DNA from: Streptomyces sulphureus DSM 40104
GTDB lineage: Bacteria; Actinomycetota; Actinomycetes; Streptomycetales; Streptomycetaceae
Direction of reading: 5' to 3'
DNA: 64,000 nucleotides
Assembly: GCF_000381025.1 (NCBI RefSeq)
Contig: NZ_KB905819.1
Span: 124,001 to 188,000, forward strand
The notes beneath the pieces are model-generated. The model made no database searches. It was not told where the DNA came from and saw nothing but the letters and a program-made list of their open reading frames with translations. The number at the start of each line of letters is the position of its first letter. Position 1 is the stretch's first letter. A program made the position numbers and the translations under genes. Of this stretch, positions 8,149 through 17,544 are shown in pieces.

Positions 8149-9780
8149 TCAGCTCTCCTCCAGGCGCGGGAAGAGGACCGCGCCCTTGGTGACCGTCGCG
8201 CCCGCGGGCAGGCGGCCCCAGTCGGCGACGGTGTCGATCCGCTGCTCCGCGAGGGGGCCGAGCGCCGGCTCGGCTCCGAGCGAGGACCAGAGCTTCTCGC
8301 TCGTCTCCGGCATCACCGGGTTGAGGAGGACGGCGACGGCGCGCAGCGACTCGGCGGCCGTGTGGAGGATCGTCGCCAGGCGGGCCCGCGCCTCCTCGCC
8401 CTCCTCCTTGGCGACCTTCCAGGGCTGCTGCTCGGTGAGATAGCCGTTGACCTGCTTGATGAACTCGAAGACGGCGCCGATGCCGCCCGCGAAGTCGAGC
8501 TCCTCGCCGATCCGGCGGTCCGCCTCCGAAGCGGCCTTCGTCAGGCCCGACTTGATCGCCTCCTCGGCCTCGCCCTCGGCGGTCGACTCCGGCAGCACCC
8601 CGCCGAAGTACTTGCCCACCATGGCGGCGACGCGGGAGGCGAGGTTGCCGTAGTCGTTGGCGAGCTCGCTGGTGTACCGCGCTGCGAAGTCCTCCCAGGA
8701 GAAGGAGCCGTCCTGGCCGTAGGCGATGGCGCGGAGGAAGTACCAGCGGTAGGCGTCGATGCCGAAGTGGTCGGTGAGCTGCTGCGGGGAGATGCCGGTG
8801 AGGTTGGACTTGGACATCTTCTCGCCGCCGACCATGAGCCAGCCGTTGGCGACCACGCGCTCCGGCAGCGGGAGCCCGTTGGCCATGAGCATCGCCGGCC
8901 AGATCACCGCGTGGAAGCGGAGGATGTCCTTGCCGACGAGGTGGACCTGAGCGGGGAAGGTCTCGTCGAACTTCCGCTGGTCGGCGCCGTATCCGACGGC
9001 GGTGGCGTAGTTGAGGAGGGCGTCGATCCAGACGTAGATGACGTGCTTGTCGTCCCACGGGACCTTGACGCCCCAGTCGAAGGTGGAGCGGGAGATGGAG
9101 AGGTCCTCCAGGCCCTGGCGGACGAACTGCACGACCTCGTTGCGCGCCGACTCGGGCTGGATGAACTCGGGGTGCGCCTCGTAGTGCGCGAGGAGCTTCG
9201 GGCCGTACTCGGAGAGCTTGAAGAAGTAGTTCTCCTCGGAGAGCATCTCCACCGGCCTGCGGTGGATGGGGCACAGCTTCTGCCCCTCGAACTCGCCCTC
9301 GCCTTCGAGGAGTTCGCCGTAGGTCTTGTACTCCTCGCAGGGCACGCAGTACGGGCCCTCGTAGCCGCCCTGGTAGATCTCGCCGCGGTCGTAGAGGTCC
9401 TGCACGAACTCGCGGACGCGGTCGGTGTGGCGCTTCTCCGTGGTGCGGATGAAGTCGTCGTTGGCGATGCCGAGATGCTCCCAGAGCGGCTTCCAGGACT
9501 CCTCGACGAGCCGGTCGCACCACGCCTGCGGGGAGACGTCGTTGGCCTCGGCGGTGCGCATGATCTTCTGACCGTGCTCGTCGGTGCCGGTGAGGTACCA
9601 CACCTTCTCGCCGCGCTGCCGGTGCCAGCGCGAGAGGACGTCGCCCGCGACGGTCGTGTAGGCGTGGCCGAGATGCGGGGCGTCGTTGACGTAATAGATC
9701 GGCGTGGTGACGTAGTACGCCTTCGTGCCGTCCTGGTACGCGCCCTGCGCGGTGCTCTTCTCTGCTCCTGTGGCCGCCAT
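8149..9780 (-). CDS. metG: Methionyl-tRNA synthetase
   Basis: A class Ia synthetase of 543 residues that loads methionine on initiator and elongator tRNA-Met. The HIGH-type motif is HLGH at 36-39 and KMSKS is at 321-325. The connective-peptide zinc knuckle shows CVPC (145-148) plus LCPIH at 169-173. There is no C-terminal EMAP/dimerisation domain, as usual for actinobacterial MetRS. The ATG start leaves a short polar extension before the Rossmann core, typical of Streptomyces homologues. The gene diverges from the PhoX-like gene across 197 bp. Confidence 0.97.
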   Translation of the reverse strand: MAATGAEKSTAQGAYQDGTKAYYVTTPIYYVNDAPHLGHAYTTVAGDVLSRWHRQRGEKVWYLTGTDEHGQKIMRTAEANDVSPQAWCDRLVEESWKPLWEHLGIANDDFIRTTEKRHTDRVREFVQDLYDRGEIYQGGYEGPYCVPCEEYKTYGELLEGEGEFEGQKLCPIHRRPVEMLSEENYFFKLSEYGPKLLAHYEAHPEFIQPESARNEVVQFVRQGLEDLSISRSTFDWGVKVPWDDKHVIYVWIDALLNYATAVGYGADQRKFDETFPAQVHLVGKDILRFHAVIWPAMLMANGLPLPERVVANGWLMVGGEKMSKSNLTGISPQQLTDHFGIDAYRWYFLRAIAYGQDGSFSWEDFAARYTSELANDYGNLASRVAAMVGKYFGGVLPESTAEGEAEEAIKSGLTKAASEADRRIGEELDFAGGIGAVFEFIKQVNGYLTEQQPWKVAKEEGEEARARLATILHTAAESLRAVAVLLNPVMPETSEKLWSSLGAEPALGPLAEQRIDTVADWGRLPAGATVTKGAVLFPRLEES

Positions 9781-9977
9781 GTGCGAAATCCTATCGGCCT
9801 CGCGCCACCGGTTTTCTCCCCGTGACGCAGCGTGAGCGCTCCCTGTGGACGTGAGCGGTTCACCCCCGGTTCACGCTGCGGTCGCCGGGGTGCGGCGGCG
9901 TCTGCCTAGCGTCGCGGCCGTATCCGACGACATCCGACGACGAACGACGCTCCGCACGCGGAGCACGGAGGGCAACG

Positions 9978-12026
9978 ATGCGCAGAGAGCTGCCGATCCT
10001 GGGCTCGCACGGCGGAAGGTCGGCGATGACCTGCCGCTACCGGTGCGGGGACGCCTGCTTCCACGAGACGCCGAACGAGACGGACAACGGCTACCTCGGA
10101 GAGTTCGTCGCCCGCGCCGTCTCCCGCCGCTCCGTGCTGCGCACCGGTGCCGTCGCCGGTGCCGTCGCGGTCGTGGGCGGTACGGGCACCGGGGCGGCAC
10201 CGGCCGAGGCGGCGGGGCACGGCGCGGGTCCGCGCGGGAAGCCGGCGAAGGGGCTGCGGTTCGCGCCCGTCGCACCGAACACGGCGGACGCCGTGACGGT
10301 GCCGGACGGGTACGCGCAGGCCGTCGTCGTCCGGTGGGGGGACCCGATCCTGCGCGGGGCGCCGGAGTTCGACCCGGAGCGGCAGTCGGCGCGGGCGCAG
10401 GAGGGGCAGTTCGGTTACAACAACGACTTCGCCGAGCTGCTCCCCTTCGACGAGCCCGGGCGGCAGCTCCTCGTCGCCAACCACGAGTACACCAACGAGG
10501 AGTTGATGTTCGCCGGGTACGACCCGGAGAAGCCGTCGCGCGAGCAGGCCGAGATCGCGTGGGCCGCGCACGGGCTCTCCGTCGTGGTCGTCGAGGAGGA
10601 GCGGCGCGGCGGCGGGCTGCGTCCGGTGCGCAGGCACCGGGTGAACCGGCGGATCACGGCGCGGACGCCGTTCACCGTCACGGGGCCCGCGGCCGGCGGC
10701 GAGCTGCTGCGCACCTCGGCCGACCCGGAGGGCCGCACCGTCCTCGGCACCCTGAACAACTGCTCGGGCGGCACCACTCCGTGGGGCACGGTGCTCTCCG
10801 GCGAGGAGAACGTCGATCAGTACTTCGCGCACGGCGAGCGCGTCGCGGACGAGCGGACCCGCGCCCGACTCAAGCGGTACGGGATGGCCGGCGGGGAGAC
10901 GCAGCGCAAGTGGGAGCGGTTCGACAGCCGCTTCGACCTCACGCGGGAGCCGAACGAGGCCAACCGGTTCGGCTGGGTCGTCGAACTCGACCCGTACGAC
11001 CCGGAGTCGGCGCCGCGGAAGCGCACGGCGCTCGGCCGCTTCAAGCACGAGGCGGCGCAGCCCCGCCTCACCGAGGACGGCCGGCCCGTCGTCTACCTCG
11101 GCGACGACCAGAAGTTCGACTACTTCTACAAGTTCGTCTCGTCCCGCCGGATGCACCGCGGCCGCAGCGCCGCGGCCCACGAGCACAACATGACGCTCCT
11201 CGACGAGGGCACGCTCTACGTCGCGCGCCTGGAAGGCAACAGCCCGCCGGAGGAGATCGACGGCACCGGAACCCTCCCCGAGGACGGCGAGTTCGACGGC
11301 ACGGGACGCTGGATACCCCTAGCCACGGGAGACACCTCGCACGTTGCGGGGATGACGGCCGAGGAGGTCTACGTCTTCACGCGCCTCGCGGCCGACAGGG
11401 TCGGCGCGACGAAGATGGACCGCCCCGAGGACGTCGAGGCGAGCCCGCGGACCGGCCGCGTCTACGTCGCGCTCACCAACAACAGCTCGCGCGGAGCGCC
11501 CGACGGGCACCCGGCCGACGAGGCGAACCCGCGCAGCGGCAACAAGCACGGCCAGATCCTGGAGTTCGCCGAGGCCCGCGGCGACGCCGCGGCCCGCCGC
11601 TTCTCGTGGCGGCTCTTCCTCGTCTGCGGCGACCCGGAGGACCCGTCGACGTACTTCGCCGGCTTCCCGAAGGAGCAGGTGAGCCCGATCTCCTGCCCCG
11701 ACAACGTCGCCTTCGACCCCTACGGCAACCTGTGGATCTCCACCGACGGCAACGCGCTCGGCTCGCACGACGGCCTCTTCGGCGTCGCGGTGGAGGGCGC
11801 GCGCCGCGGCGAGGTGCGCCAGTTCCTCACGGTGCCGGCGGGCGCGGAGACCTGCGGCCCCATCGTGCAGGAGCGACGGGTGCTCGTCTGCGTGCAGCAT
11901 CCGGGAGAGTCCGACGGGGCGAGCGTGGAGGAGCCGGCGTCGAGCTGGCCCGACGGGCCCGGCGCCCTCGTGCGTCCCGCGGTCGTCGCGGTGTGGCCGG
12001 AGGGCGGCGGGCGCATCGGGGTCTGA
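9978..12026 (+). CDS. PhoX family (DUF839) alkaline phosphatase-like protein, Tat-exported
   Basis: A 682-residue secreted protein. A twin-arginine signal (SRRSVLRTG, RR at 50-51, then a hydrophobic AVAGAVAVVGG segment) lies unusually deep. Ahead of it is a cysteine-containing leader (CRYRCGDACFHETPN) that I recall in many actinobacterial PhoX proteins. The mature part has the DUF839 layout: NNCSGGTTPWGTVLSGEEN, a GWVVELDP segment, a GDDQKFDYFYKFVS strand and NSSRGAPDG ligand loops. PhoX enzymes are calcium/iron-dependent phosphomonoesterases; whether this copy is catalytic is not proven. The ATG has GGAGGG seven bases upstream. Confidence 0.9.
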   Translation: MRRELPILGSHGGRSAMTCRYRCGDACFHETPNETDNGYLGEFVARAVSRRSVLRTGAVAGAVAVVGGTGTGAAPAEAAGHGAGPRGKPAKGLRFAPVAPNTADAVTVPDGYAQAVVVRWGDPILRGAPEFDPERQSARAQEGQFGYNNDFAELLPFDEPGRQLLVANHEYTNEELMFAGYDPEKPSREQAEIAWAAHGLSVVVVEEERRGGGLRPVRRHRVNRRITARTPFTVTGPAAGGELLRTSADPEGRTVLGTLNNCSGGTTPWGTVLSGEENVDQYFAHGERVADERTRARLKRYGMAGGETQRKWERFDSRFDLTREPNEANRFGWVVELDPYDPESAPRKRTALGRFKHEAAQPRLTEDGRPVVYLGDDQKFDYFYKFVSSRRMHRGRSAAAHEHNMTLLDEGTLYVARLEGNSPPEEIDGTGTLPEDGEFDGTGRWIPLATGDTSHVAGMTAEEVYVFTRLAADRVGATKMDRPEDVEASPRTGRVYVALTNNSSRGAPDGHPADEANPRSGNKHGQILEFAEARGDAAARRFSWRLFLVCGDPEDPSTYFAGFPKEQVSPISCPDNVAFDPYGNLWISTDGNALGSHDGLFGVAVEGARRGEVRQFLTVPAGAETCGPIVQERRVLVCVQHPGESDGASVEEPASSWPDGPGALVRPAVVAVWPEGGGRIGV

Positions 12027-12038
12027 CGCGGCGGCGCG

Positions 12039-12890
12039 TCAGGCGACGGTCGTGCCGGCCAACTCGCCGATGAGGTACGTGACCGCGGAGGCGGCGGTCA
12101 CGATGAGCAGTTGCCGCACGGCCGTCCACACCGCCCGCCCCGCCTGCCAGCCCAGCACCCCGCCGACGCCGAGCGACGCGAGCCCCGTCAGCACCATCGA
12201 GCCCGTGAGCGCAGCGCCGCCCGAGGTGAGGAACCACGGCAGCAGCGGGACGAAAGCGCCGACGACGAAGAGGAGCAGCGAGTAGACGGCGGCGACGAGG
12301 GGCGAGCCGACGTCCCCGGGCGTGACGCCGTAGAGGACCCAGACCTGCGAGTTGCGCGTGCGCATCCCGGCGGCGAGGAGGCTGCGGCTGGCGCGCTGCG
12401 CCGTGGGGCGGTCGAGCCCGCCGCCCTGCATCCGCGCCGAGAGCCTGCCGAGGACCGTCGGGGGAGAGAGCAGCCAGGCGCGATGGAGCGCCCGCTCCAT
12501 CGACTCGGCGACCTCCACCTGGCTGCGCACCGACACCCACTCCCCCGCCGCCATGGAGAGCGCCCCGGCGAGGAGGCTGGCGAGCCCGGCGAGGCGCACG
12601 GTCGCGGAGTCGGCGGAGGCGCCCGCGATGCCGAGGATCAGGCAGAGGTTGGTGACGAGGCCGTCGTTGACGCCGAGCACCGCCGCCCTGATACCGCCGT
12701 GCGAGACGCGCTGTGCGGTGCGGTTCGCCTCGTCGAGGGTGGCGGCGGCGTGCGCGTCGGCGTCCGCGGTGCGGGTCGCCGGGTCCCAGTCGGGGGCGAG
12801 GTGGTGCCAGCCGTGGGCGCCCGGGCCGGGTTCGGGGGAGGGCCTGGGCTCGTCGGAGTCTTCGGGGTCCTGCGGGAGGCCGTGGGTCAC
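12039..12890 (-). CDS. VIT1/CCC1 family transporter
   Basis: A 283-residue membrane protein. The N-terminal 75 residues are acidic and polar; the VIT domain follows, starting HGGIRAAVLGVNDGLVTN, a hallmark of iron/manganese carriers of the VIT1/CCC1 family. Hydrophobic segments at about 85-110, 115-135, 195-215, 222-245 and 260-283 give the usual five helices. Bacterial relatives are thought to move Fe2+ or Mn2+; the substrate here is not known. The GTG start at 12890 was chosen over longer open-frame starts because GGAGGT lies four bases upstream and related proteins begin near here. It diverges from the ThrE-like gene across 115 bp. Confidence 0.88.
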   Translation of the reverse strand: MTHGLPQDPEDSDEPRPSPEPGPGAHGWHHLAPDWDPATRTADADAHAAATLDEANRTAQRVSHGGIRAAVLGVNDGLVTNLCLILGIAGASADSATVRLAGLASLLAGALSMAAGEWVSVRSQVEVAESMERALHRAWLLSPPTVLGRLSARMQGGGLDRPTAQRASRSLLAAGMRTRNSQVWVLYGVTPGDVGSPLVAAVYSLLLFVVGAFVPLLPWFLTSGGAALTGSMVLTGLASLGVGGVLGWQAGRAVWTAVRQLLIVTAASAVTYLIGELAGTTVA

Positions 12891-12936
12891 CGCACCTCCG
12901 GGGGACGCCGTTGGGTCGGGTGGGTTCCGGGCGAAG

Positions 12937-12964
12937 TTCCCTTTTCGGGACGTAAGCCTAGGGT
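12937..12964 (+). promoter_or_regulatory. Candidate promoter for the ThrE-like exporter
   Basis: TTCCCT (12937-12942) and TAGGGT (12959-12964) are 16 bp apart, 42 bp before the ATG of the exporter gene. The -35 match is poor, so this is only a candidate. Confidence 0.25.
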
Positions 12965-13005
12965 AGGGACATGGCTGCGGTGCGTACGGCGGGAGCGCAA
13001 GTCTG

Positions 13006-14637
13006 ATGCGCGAGCGTCTGCCGGTACGGCGGCTCCGACGCGGGGCCCGCGACGAGGCAGGGGAAGCGGCTGCCCGTGCGCAGGCGAACGAGGCAGCAGA
13101 GCAGGGGAGTTCGGAGCGGGGGACGCGGCGGCTGCGGCGCCTGCTGACGAGGCGGCGCGCGGAACCCGCCGCCACCGTGCGCCGGGCGCTCGGTGCCGCC
13201 TCGCCCGCCGGGCACATGCCGTCCCTCCGCCTCTGGCGCCGGCGCGGGCGCACGATCACCGTCCCGGCGGCGTCCGAGGACGACCAGCGGGAGTGGGCGA
13301 GGGAGCTCGCCGGGCTGCTCTGCGAGGTGGGCGTGGAGATGCTGCGCGCCGGCATCAGGACGGAGCAGGCCGAGGCGGGGCTCCGCGACGTCGCGGCACG
13401 GTACGGCGTGCCCGCGCGCTGCTTCATCGTGCCGACGGGACTCTTCGTCCGGGTCGGCGGAGGGCGCAGGGGAAGCGAGGGCGAGCTCGACTTCGCACCC
13501 GTGGACGACGGCGACCTGCGGCTCGACCAGATCGAGGCGCTGGAGGCGCTGCTCGCCCGGATGCGGGCGCAGGCCGTCCCGTTCGACGAGGTGCGGGCCG
13601 AGCTGACGGCGATGCGCGCGATGCCGCAGCGGTACAGCCCGGCCACGACGGTCGGCGGCCACATGCTGCTCACCGTCGGCCTCGGCGCCGTACAGCACGC
13701 CTCGCCGCCCGCGCTCCTCGGCTACCTCGTCCTCGGTGCCTTCGTAGGGGTGCTGCGCCTCGCCGGCCTGCGGTTCGCGTTGCTGCGCCCGGCGCTCCCG
13801 GTGCTCGCGGCGGCGCTCGTCACGGGCGTTTCGCTGCGGTGGGCGGGGCCGCTGCTCCACGAGCAGCCCGCGCGGCTCTTCGTGCCGCCGCTCATCGCCT
13901 TCCTCCCGGGCACGGCCCTGACGATGGGGGCACTGGAGGTCGCGTGGGGCGCGGTGCTCTCCGGGATCGGCCGGCTCGCGGGGGCGTTCAACCAACTGCT
14001 GCTCCTCGCCTTCGGGATCTTCGTGGGGACGGACCTGGTGGCGCAGCGCGGCCCCGACGGCCCTGCGCCCGGGACGCTCGGCGCGTGGGCCGGATGGTGC
14101 GGGGTGCTGCTCCTCGGCGTCGGGTTCGTGCTCTACCAGTCGGCGCACGCAGGGGCGTTGGGATGGCTGCTCGGTGCGCTGCTCGCCGAGCGCGGCGTAC
14201 AGGTGCTCGGGTCGCTGGCGGTGAGCAGCGTCCTCGGCGCCTTCGCCGCGGGCGCCGCGCTGCCGCTGCTCGCCTCCTGGGTGGGGCGCCGGTCGCGCGT
14301 GCCGGACCAGGTCGTCTTCCTGCCGTGCTTCTGGCTCCTCGTGCCGGGCTCCACGGGGCTGCGCGGCGTCTCCGACCTGCTCGTCGAGCACCGGCCGGGG
14401 AGCCTCGCGATCCTGACGGGCACGGTCGTGACGGTGGTGGCGGTCGCGCTCGGCGTCCTCGTCGGGGCGGGCGCGCTGCGGCACACGAGGCTGGAGTTGG
14501 GGCCGCCGGACGGTCCTGCGCGGTCGCGTCCGAACGGCGCCGACGTGTCGGAAGGGGAGCAGGAGACGGCGGCGGACGGAGTGCATAACGCCGGGGCTGC
14601 GGGAAAGGCGGGACGCGAGGCTCCGCGTGCCGGTTGA
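13006..14637 (+). CDS. ThrE-like threonine/serine exporter family protein
   Basis: A 543-residue membrane protein combining the two halves of the ThrE family. A DUF1212-like domain (about 95-300) begins WARELAGLLCEVGVEMLRAGI and contains the PTGLFV segment; a DUF3815-like C-terminal membrane domain (about 325-500) follows. Roughly ten hydrophobic segments are visible between 225 and 500. The first 90 residues are arginine-rich and probably cytoplasmic, and the C-terminal 40 residues are polar. Characterised Corynebacterium ThrE exports threonine and serine by proton antiport; substrate identity here is inferred from family only. An in-frame start further downstream cannot be excluded because the N-terminus is poorly conserved in type. 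Confidence 0.88.
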   Translation: MRERLPVRRLRRGARDEAGEAAARAQANEAAEQGSSERGTRRLRRLLTRRRAEPAATVRRALGAASPAGHMPSLRLWRRRGRTITVPAASEDDQREWARELAGLLCEVGVEMLRAGIRTEQAEAGLRDVAARYGVPARCFIVPTGLFVRVGGGRRGSEGELDFAPVDDGDLRLDQIEALEALLARMRAQAVPFDEVRAELTAMRAMPQRYSPATTVGGHMLLTVGLGAVQHASPPALLGYLVLGAFVGVLRLAGLRFALLRPALPVLAAALVTGVSLRWAGPLLHEQPARLFVPPLIAFLPGTALTMGALEVAWGAVLSGIGRLAGAFNQLLLLAFGIFVGTDLVAQRGPDGPAPGTLGAWAGWCGVLLLGVGFVLYQSAHAGALGWLLGALLAERGVQVLGSLAVSSVLGAFAAGAALPLLASWVGRRSRVPDQVVFLPCFWLLVPGSTGLRGVSDLLVEHRPGSLAILTGTVVTVVAVALGVLVGAGALRHTRLELGPPDGPARSRPNGADVSEGEQETAADGVHNAGAAGKAGREAPRAG

Positions 14638-14730
14638 CCGGTGGCAGCCGGTCGGCAGGCGTGCGAGCCTTTTCAGGGCAAACGGAAGATCTGACCGGTA
14701 ACCCCCGAGTTCACCGTTGCGGGTGCAGCC

Positions 14731-16095
14731 ATGGAACGTACGAAGATTCTTGTCGTCGGAGGCGGCTTCGCCGGTGTGGAGTGCGCGCGCGCTCTGGAGC
14801 GCCGGCTCGCGCCGTACGAAGCCGAGATCTCCCTGGCCACGCCGACCAACTACCAGCTCTACCTGCCGCTGCTACCGCAGTTGGCGAGCGGAGTGCTCAC
14901 CCCCCAGTCGCTCGCGCCGCCCCTGCGGCGCGTCCTGCGGCGGACCCAGCTCGTGCCCGGGTTCGCCGTCGGTGTGGACACGGAGGCCAAGGTCTGCGTC
15001 ACGCGGATGATCACAGGCGAGCTCGTCAACCTCGACTACGACCACATCGTGCTCACGCCCGGCAGCGTCACCCGGCGGTTCGACATCCCGGGGCTCGACG
15101 AGCACGCGCGCGGCATGAAGACCCTCGCCGAGGCCGCGTACGTCCGCGACCACGTGATCGCCCAACTCGACCTGGCCAACTGCAGCAACGACCCCGAGGA
15201 GCGGGCCTCGCGGCTCCAGTTCGTCGTGGTCGGCGGCGGGTACGCGGGGACGGAGACCGTCGCGGGGCTCCAGCGGCTCACCAACAACGCGGCCAAGCGC
15301 TACCAGAACATCGACCCCAGCCAGATCCGCTGGCACCTGCTCGACGTCGCACCGAAGCTGATGCCCGAGCTCGGCGAGGAGCTCGGCAACCACGCCCTGC
15401 GCATCCTGCGGATGCGGGGTACGCAGGTGTCGCTCGGCGTCTCGGTCGCCTCGGTCGACGACAAGTCGGTGACGCTCACCGACAACCGCGTGCTGCCGAG
15501 CCGGACGCTCATCTGGACGGCCGGGGTCGTCGCGAGTCCGCTGATGGAGACGCTGGAGGCGGAGACCTCGCGCGGGCGGCTCGTCGTCAACTCGGACCTC
15601 ACCGTGCCCGGACGCGAGGGCGTGATGGCGGTCGGCGACGCGGCGGCCGTCCCCGACCTGGAGCAGGACGAGGAGGGCGCCGTCTGCCCGCCGACCGCGC
15701 AGCACGCGAGCCGGCAGGGCAAGCACGCGGCGCAGAACCTCGTCGCCCAGCTCCACGGCGAGCCGACGACCCCGTACCGGCACAGGGACCTCGGCCTCGT
15801 GGTCGACCTCGCCGGGCGCGACGCGGTCGCCAACCCGATGGGCTTCGAACTGTCGGGCATGACCGCGCAGTTGGTGACGCGCTCGTACCACCTCCTGTCG
15901 CTCCGCACCGGCACGGCACGGCTGCGCACGGCCGCCAACTGGGCGCTCAACGCGACGACGGGCGACGACTTCGTCCGCATCGGCTTCCTCAACCACCGCC
16001 CCGTCACGCTCGGCGACTTCGAGCGCACCGGCGACTACCTGAAGCCCGACGAGCTGCGGGCCCGTACCCGCCCCGAGCAGCCGGCGGCGGCCTGA
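14731..16095 (+). CDS. NAD(P)/FAD-dependent oxidoreductase, type II NADH dehydrogenase-like
   Basis: A 454-residue flavoprotein of the Ndh family. The FAD-binding GxGxxG motif is at residues 8-15 (VVGGGFAGVE) and a second nucleotide-binding motif, VVVGGGYAGTE, is near 168. The C-terminal FAD segment VMAVGDAAAVPD is followed by PPTAQHASRQGKHAAQN. Type II NADH dehydrogenases pass electrons from NADH to menaquinone at the inner membrane face without pumping protons, which would feed the cytochrome bd oxidase encoded later in the window. Sequence alone does not exclude a related ferredoxin or sulfide reductase role. It is convergent with the universal stress gene. Confidence 0.88.
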   Translation: MERTKILVVGGGFAGVECARALERRLAPYEAEISLATPTNYQLYLPLLPQLASGVLTPQSLAPPLRRVLRRTQLVPGFAVGVDTEAKVCVTRMITGELVNLDYDHIVLTPGSVTRRFDIPGLDEHARGMKTLAEAAYVRDHVIAQLDLANCSNDPEERASRLQFVVVGGGYAGTETVAGLQRLTNNAAKRYQNIDPSQIRWHLLDVAPKLMPELGEELGNHALRILRMRGTQVSLGVSVASVDDKSVTLTDNRVLPSRTLIWTAGVVASPLMETLEAETSRGRLVVNSDLTVPGREGVMAVGDAAAVPDLEQDEEGAVCPPTAQHASRQGKHAAQNLVAQLHGEPTTPYRHRDLGLVVDLAGRDAVANPMGFELSGMTAQLVTRSYHLLSLRTGTARLRTAANWALNATTGDDFVRIGFLNHRPVTLGDFERTGDYLKPDELRARTRPEQPAAA

Positions 16096-16245
16096 GGCCG
16101 GTCCCGGCCCTGCTCGGCGCGTGCGGCCGTCCCCCGAACAGGCCCCCGCGGCGGCGGAGTTCGGCCGCCTCCCGCGGTGGCGGCGACCCGGCGGGGCTGC
16201 CGCAGGTGCGGGCCGTCCGCGTACCGCGAGGGGGCGGCCGCCGCG

Positions 16246-17148
16246 TCAGTCCTCCGGCTCCTCCGCGCCCGGGCGCACCACGGCGACGGGGCAGTCGGCA
16301 TGGTGGAGCATCGCCTGGCTCACCGAGCCGAGGAGGAGCCCGGCGAAGCCGCCGCGTCCCCGGGCGCCGATGACGAGCAGCCCCGCTCGCCGGCTCGCCT
16401 CGATCAGGGCGGGACGGATCTGCAACCGGTCGAGCTGCGCGTCGACGTGGACGTCCGGGTACCTCTCGCGGGGCCCGGCGAGCGCCTCGGTGAGCAGCCG
16501 GTGCGCCTCGGCCTCCAGCGAGTCGTGGACCTCCTGATCGAAGGCGACCGGCATCATCGTGCCCGGTGCGAGCGCCGTCGGGTAGTAGTAGTCGTTCCAG
16601 GAGTGCAGGGCCTGGAGGGGGAGGCCGCGGCGCTGCGCCTCGGCGAACCCGAACTCCAGCGCGGCGGCGCCGTCCGGTGCGCCGTCGACGGCGAGCAGCA
16701 CGGGGCCCTGCGCCTCCTCCCTGCCGCGCACGACGAGCACGGGGCACTCGCCGTGCGCCGCGAGGTGCACGGCGACGGAGCCGACGAGCAGCCCCGTGAA
16801 GCCGCCGAGGCCGCGGCTGCCGACGACGACGAGGTCGGCCGTGCGCGACTCGGCGGCGAGCACGGCGAGCGGCTCACCCGTCACCAGGTCGCCGTCGACG
16901 TCGAGTTGGGGCTCGGCGGCGCGGGCGCGTGCGAGCGCCTCCGCGACGTTCGCCTCCGCCTCGTTGCGGAGGCCGCCGTCGGGCGGCCCGAGGGGGGAGG
17001 CGCCGAGCGGTACGCGCGTCATCGGCCAGGTGAACGCGTGGACCACCCGCAGCGCGCGGCCGCGGAGACGTGCCTCGTGTGCGGCGAGCTCGACGGCCCG
17101 GAGGCTGGACTCGGACCCGTCCGTACCGGCGACGACGGGCGCGTTCAC
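16246..17148 (-). CDS. Universal stress protein with two USP domains
   Basis: A 300-residue tandem UspA protein. Each half keeps the ATP-binding loop G-2x-G-9x-G(S/T): GSRGLGGFTGLLVGS in the first and GARGRGGFAGLLLGS in the second. Both halves begin with a hydrophobic strand ending in an acidic residue (VVAGTDGS, VLLAVDGA). Tandem ATP-binding USPs in actinomycetes, such as Mycobacterium Rv2623, are induced by hypoxia and slow growth, which fits the respiratory genes in the window. The GTG at 17148 was chosen because GGGAGG lies six bases upstream; the frame is open far beyond it but with no domain. Confidence 0.92.
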   Translation of the reverse strand: MNAPVVAGTDGSESSLRAVELAAHEARLRGRALRVVHAFTWPMTRVPLGASPLGPPDGGLRNEAEANVAEALARARAAEPQLDVDGDLVTGEPLAVLAAESRTADLVVVGSRGLGGFTGLLVGSVAVHLAAHGECPVLVVRGREEAQGPVLLAVDGAPDGAAALEFGFAEAQRRGLPLQALHSWNDYYYPTALAPGTMMPVAFDQEVHDSLEAEAHRLLTEALAGPRERYPDVHVDAQLDRLQIRPALIEASRRAGLLVIGARGRGGFAGLLLGSVSQAMLHHADCPVAVVRPGAEEPED

Positions 17149-17544
17149 GGCTTGCCTCCCCACGTCGTGCGTGCGCCGGCGGCGCCATGCTCCTGCTGCC
17201 GCGCCGGCGCGCGACGCTCCTCCTGCCACGTCGCCGAGCGGCGTCGTGTACACACCGCCGCCCCCGGCCCACCGGGCCTCGCGTTCTCGACCATCGGTAC
17301 CTCCTCGCTCTCGCGGGCTGCTCGGGCCCGCTTCGTGGCGCACTCCCCAGGGTGCCTCGCCGCCCGTGCCGCACGTTGGGCCGGTTGGGCCGCCGAAGGG
17401 CCCGGGACGGGCTGCCACCAGTAGGGCACAGGGGGCGCGCGAGGCGCCGGTGCGCCGGGTGCGTGTCGGAGGCGCCGGCGGCGCGAGGGGCGCGTGCTCC
17501 AGCCCAACGCCGCGTACGGGCGCGGGGGTTGGACGCCATGGCGC
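17149..17544. other. Interval between photolyase and USP genes
   Basis: 396 bp without a recognised gene, upstream of the USP start and downstream of the photolyase stop. Open frames here are extensions of shadows, rich in Arg, Pro and Ala. It should carry the USP promoter, but no convincing hexamers were found. Confidence 0.4.
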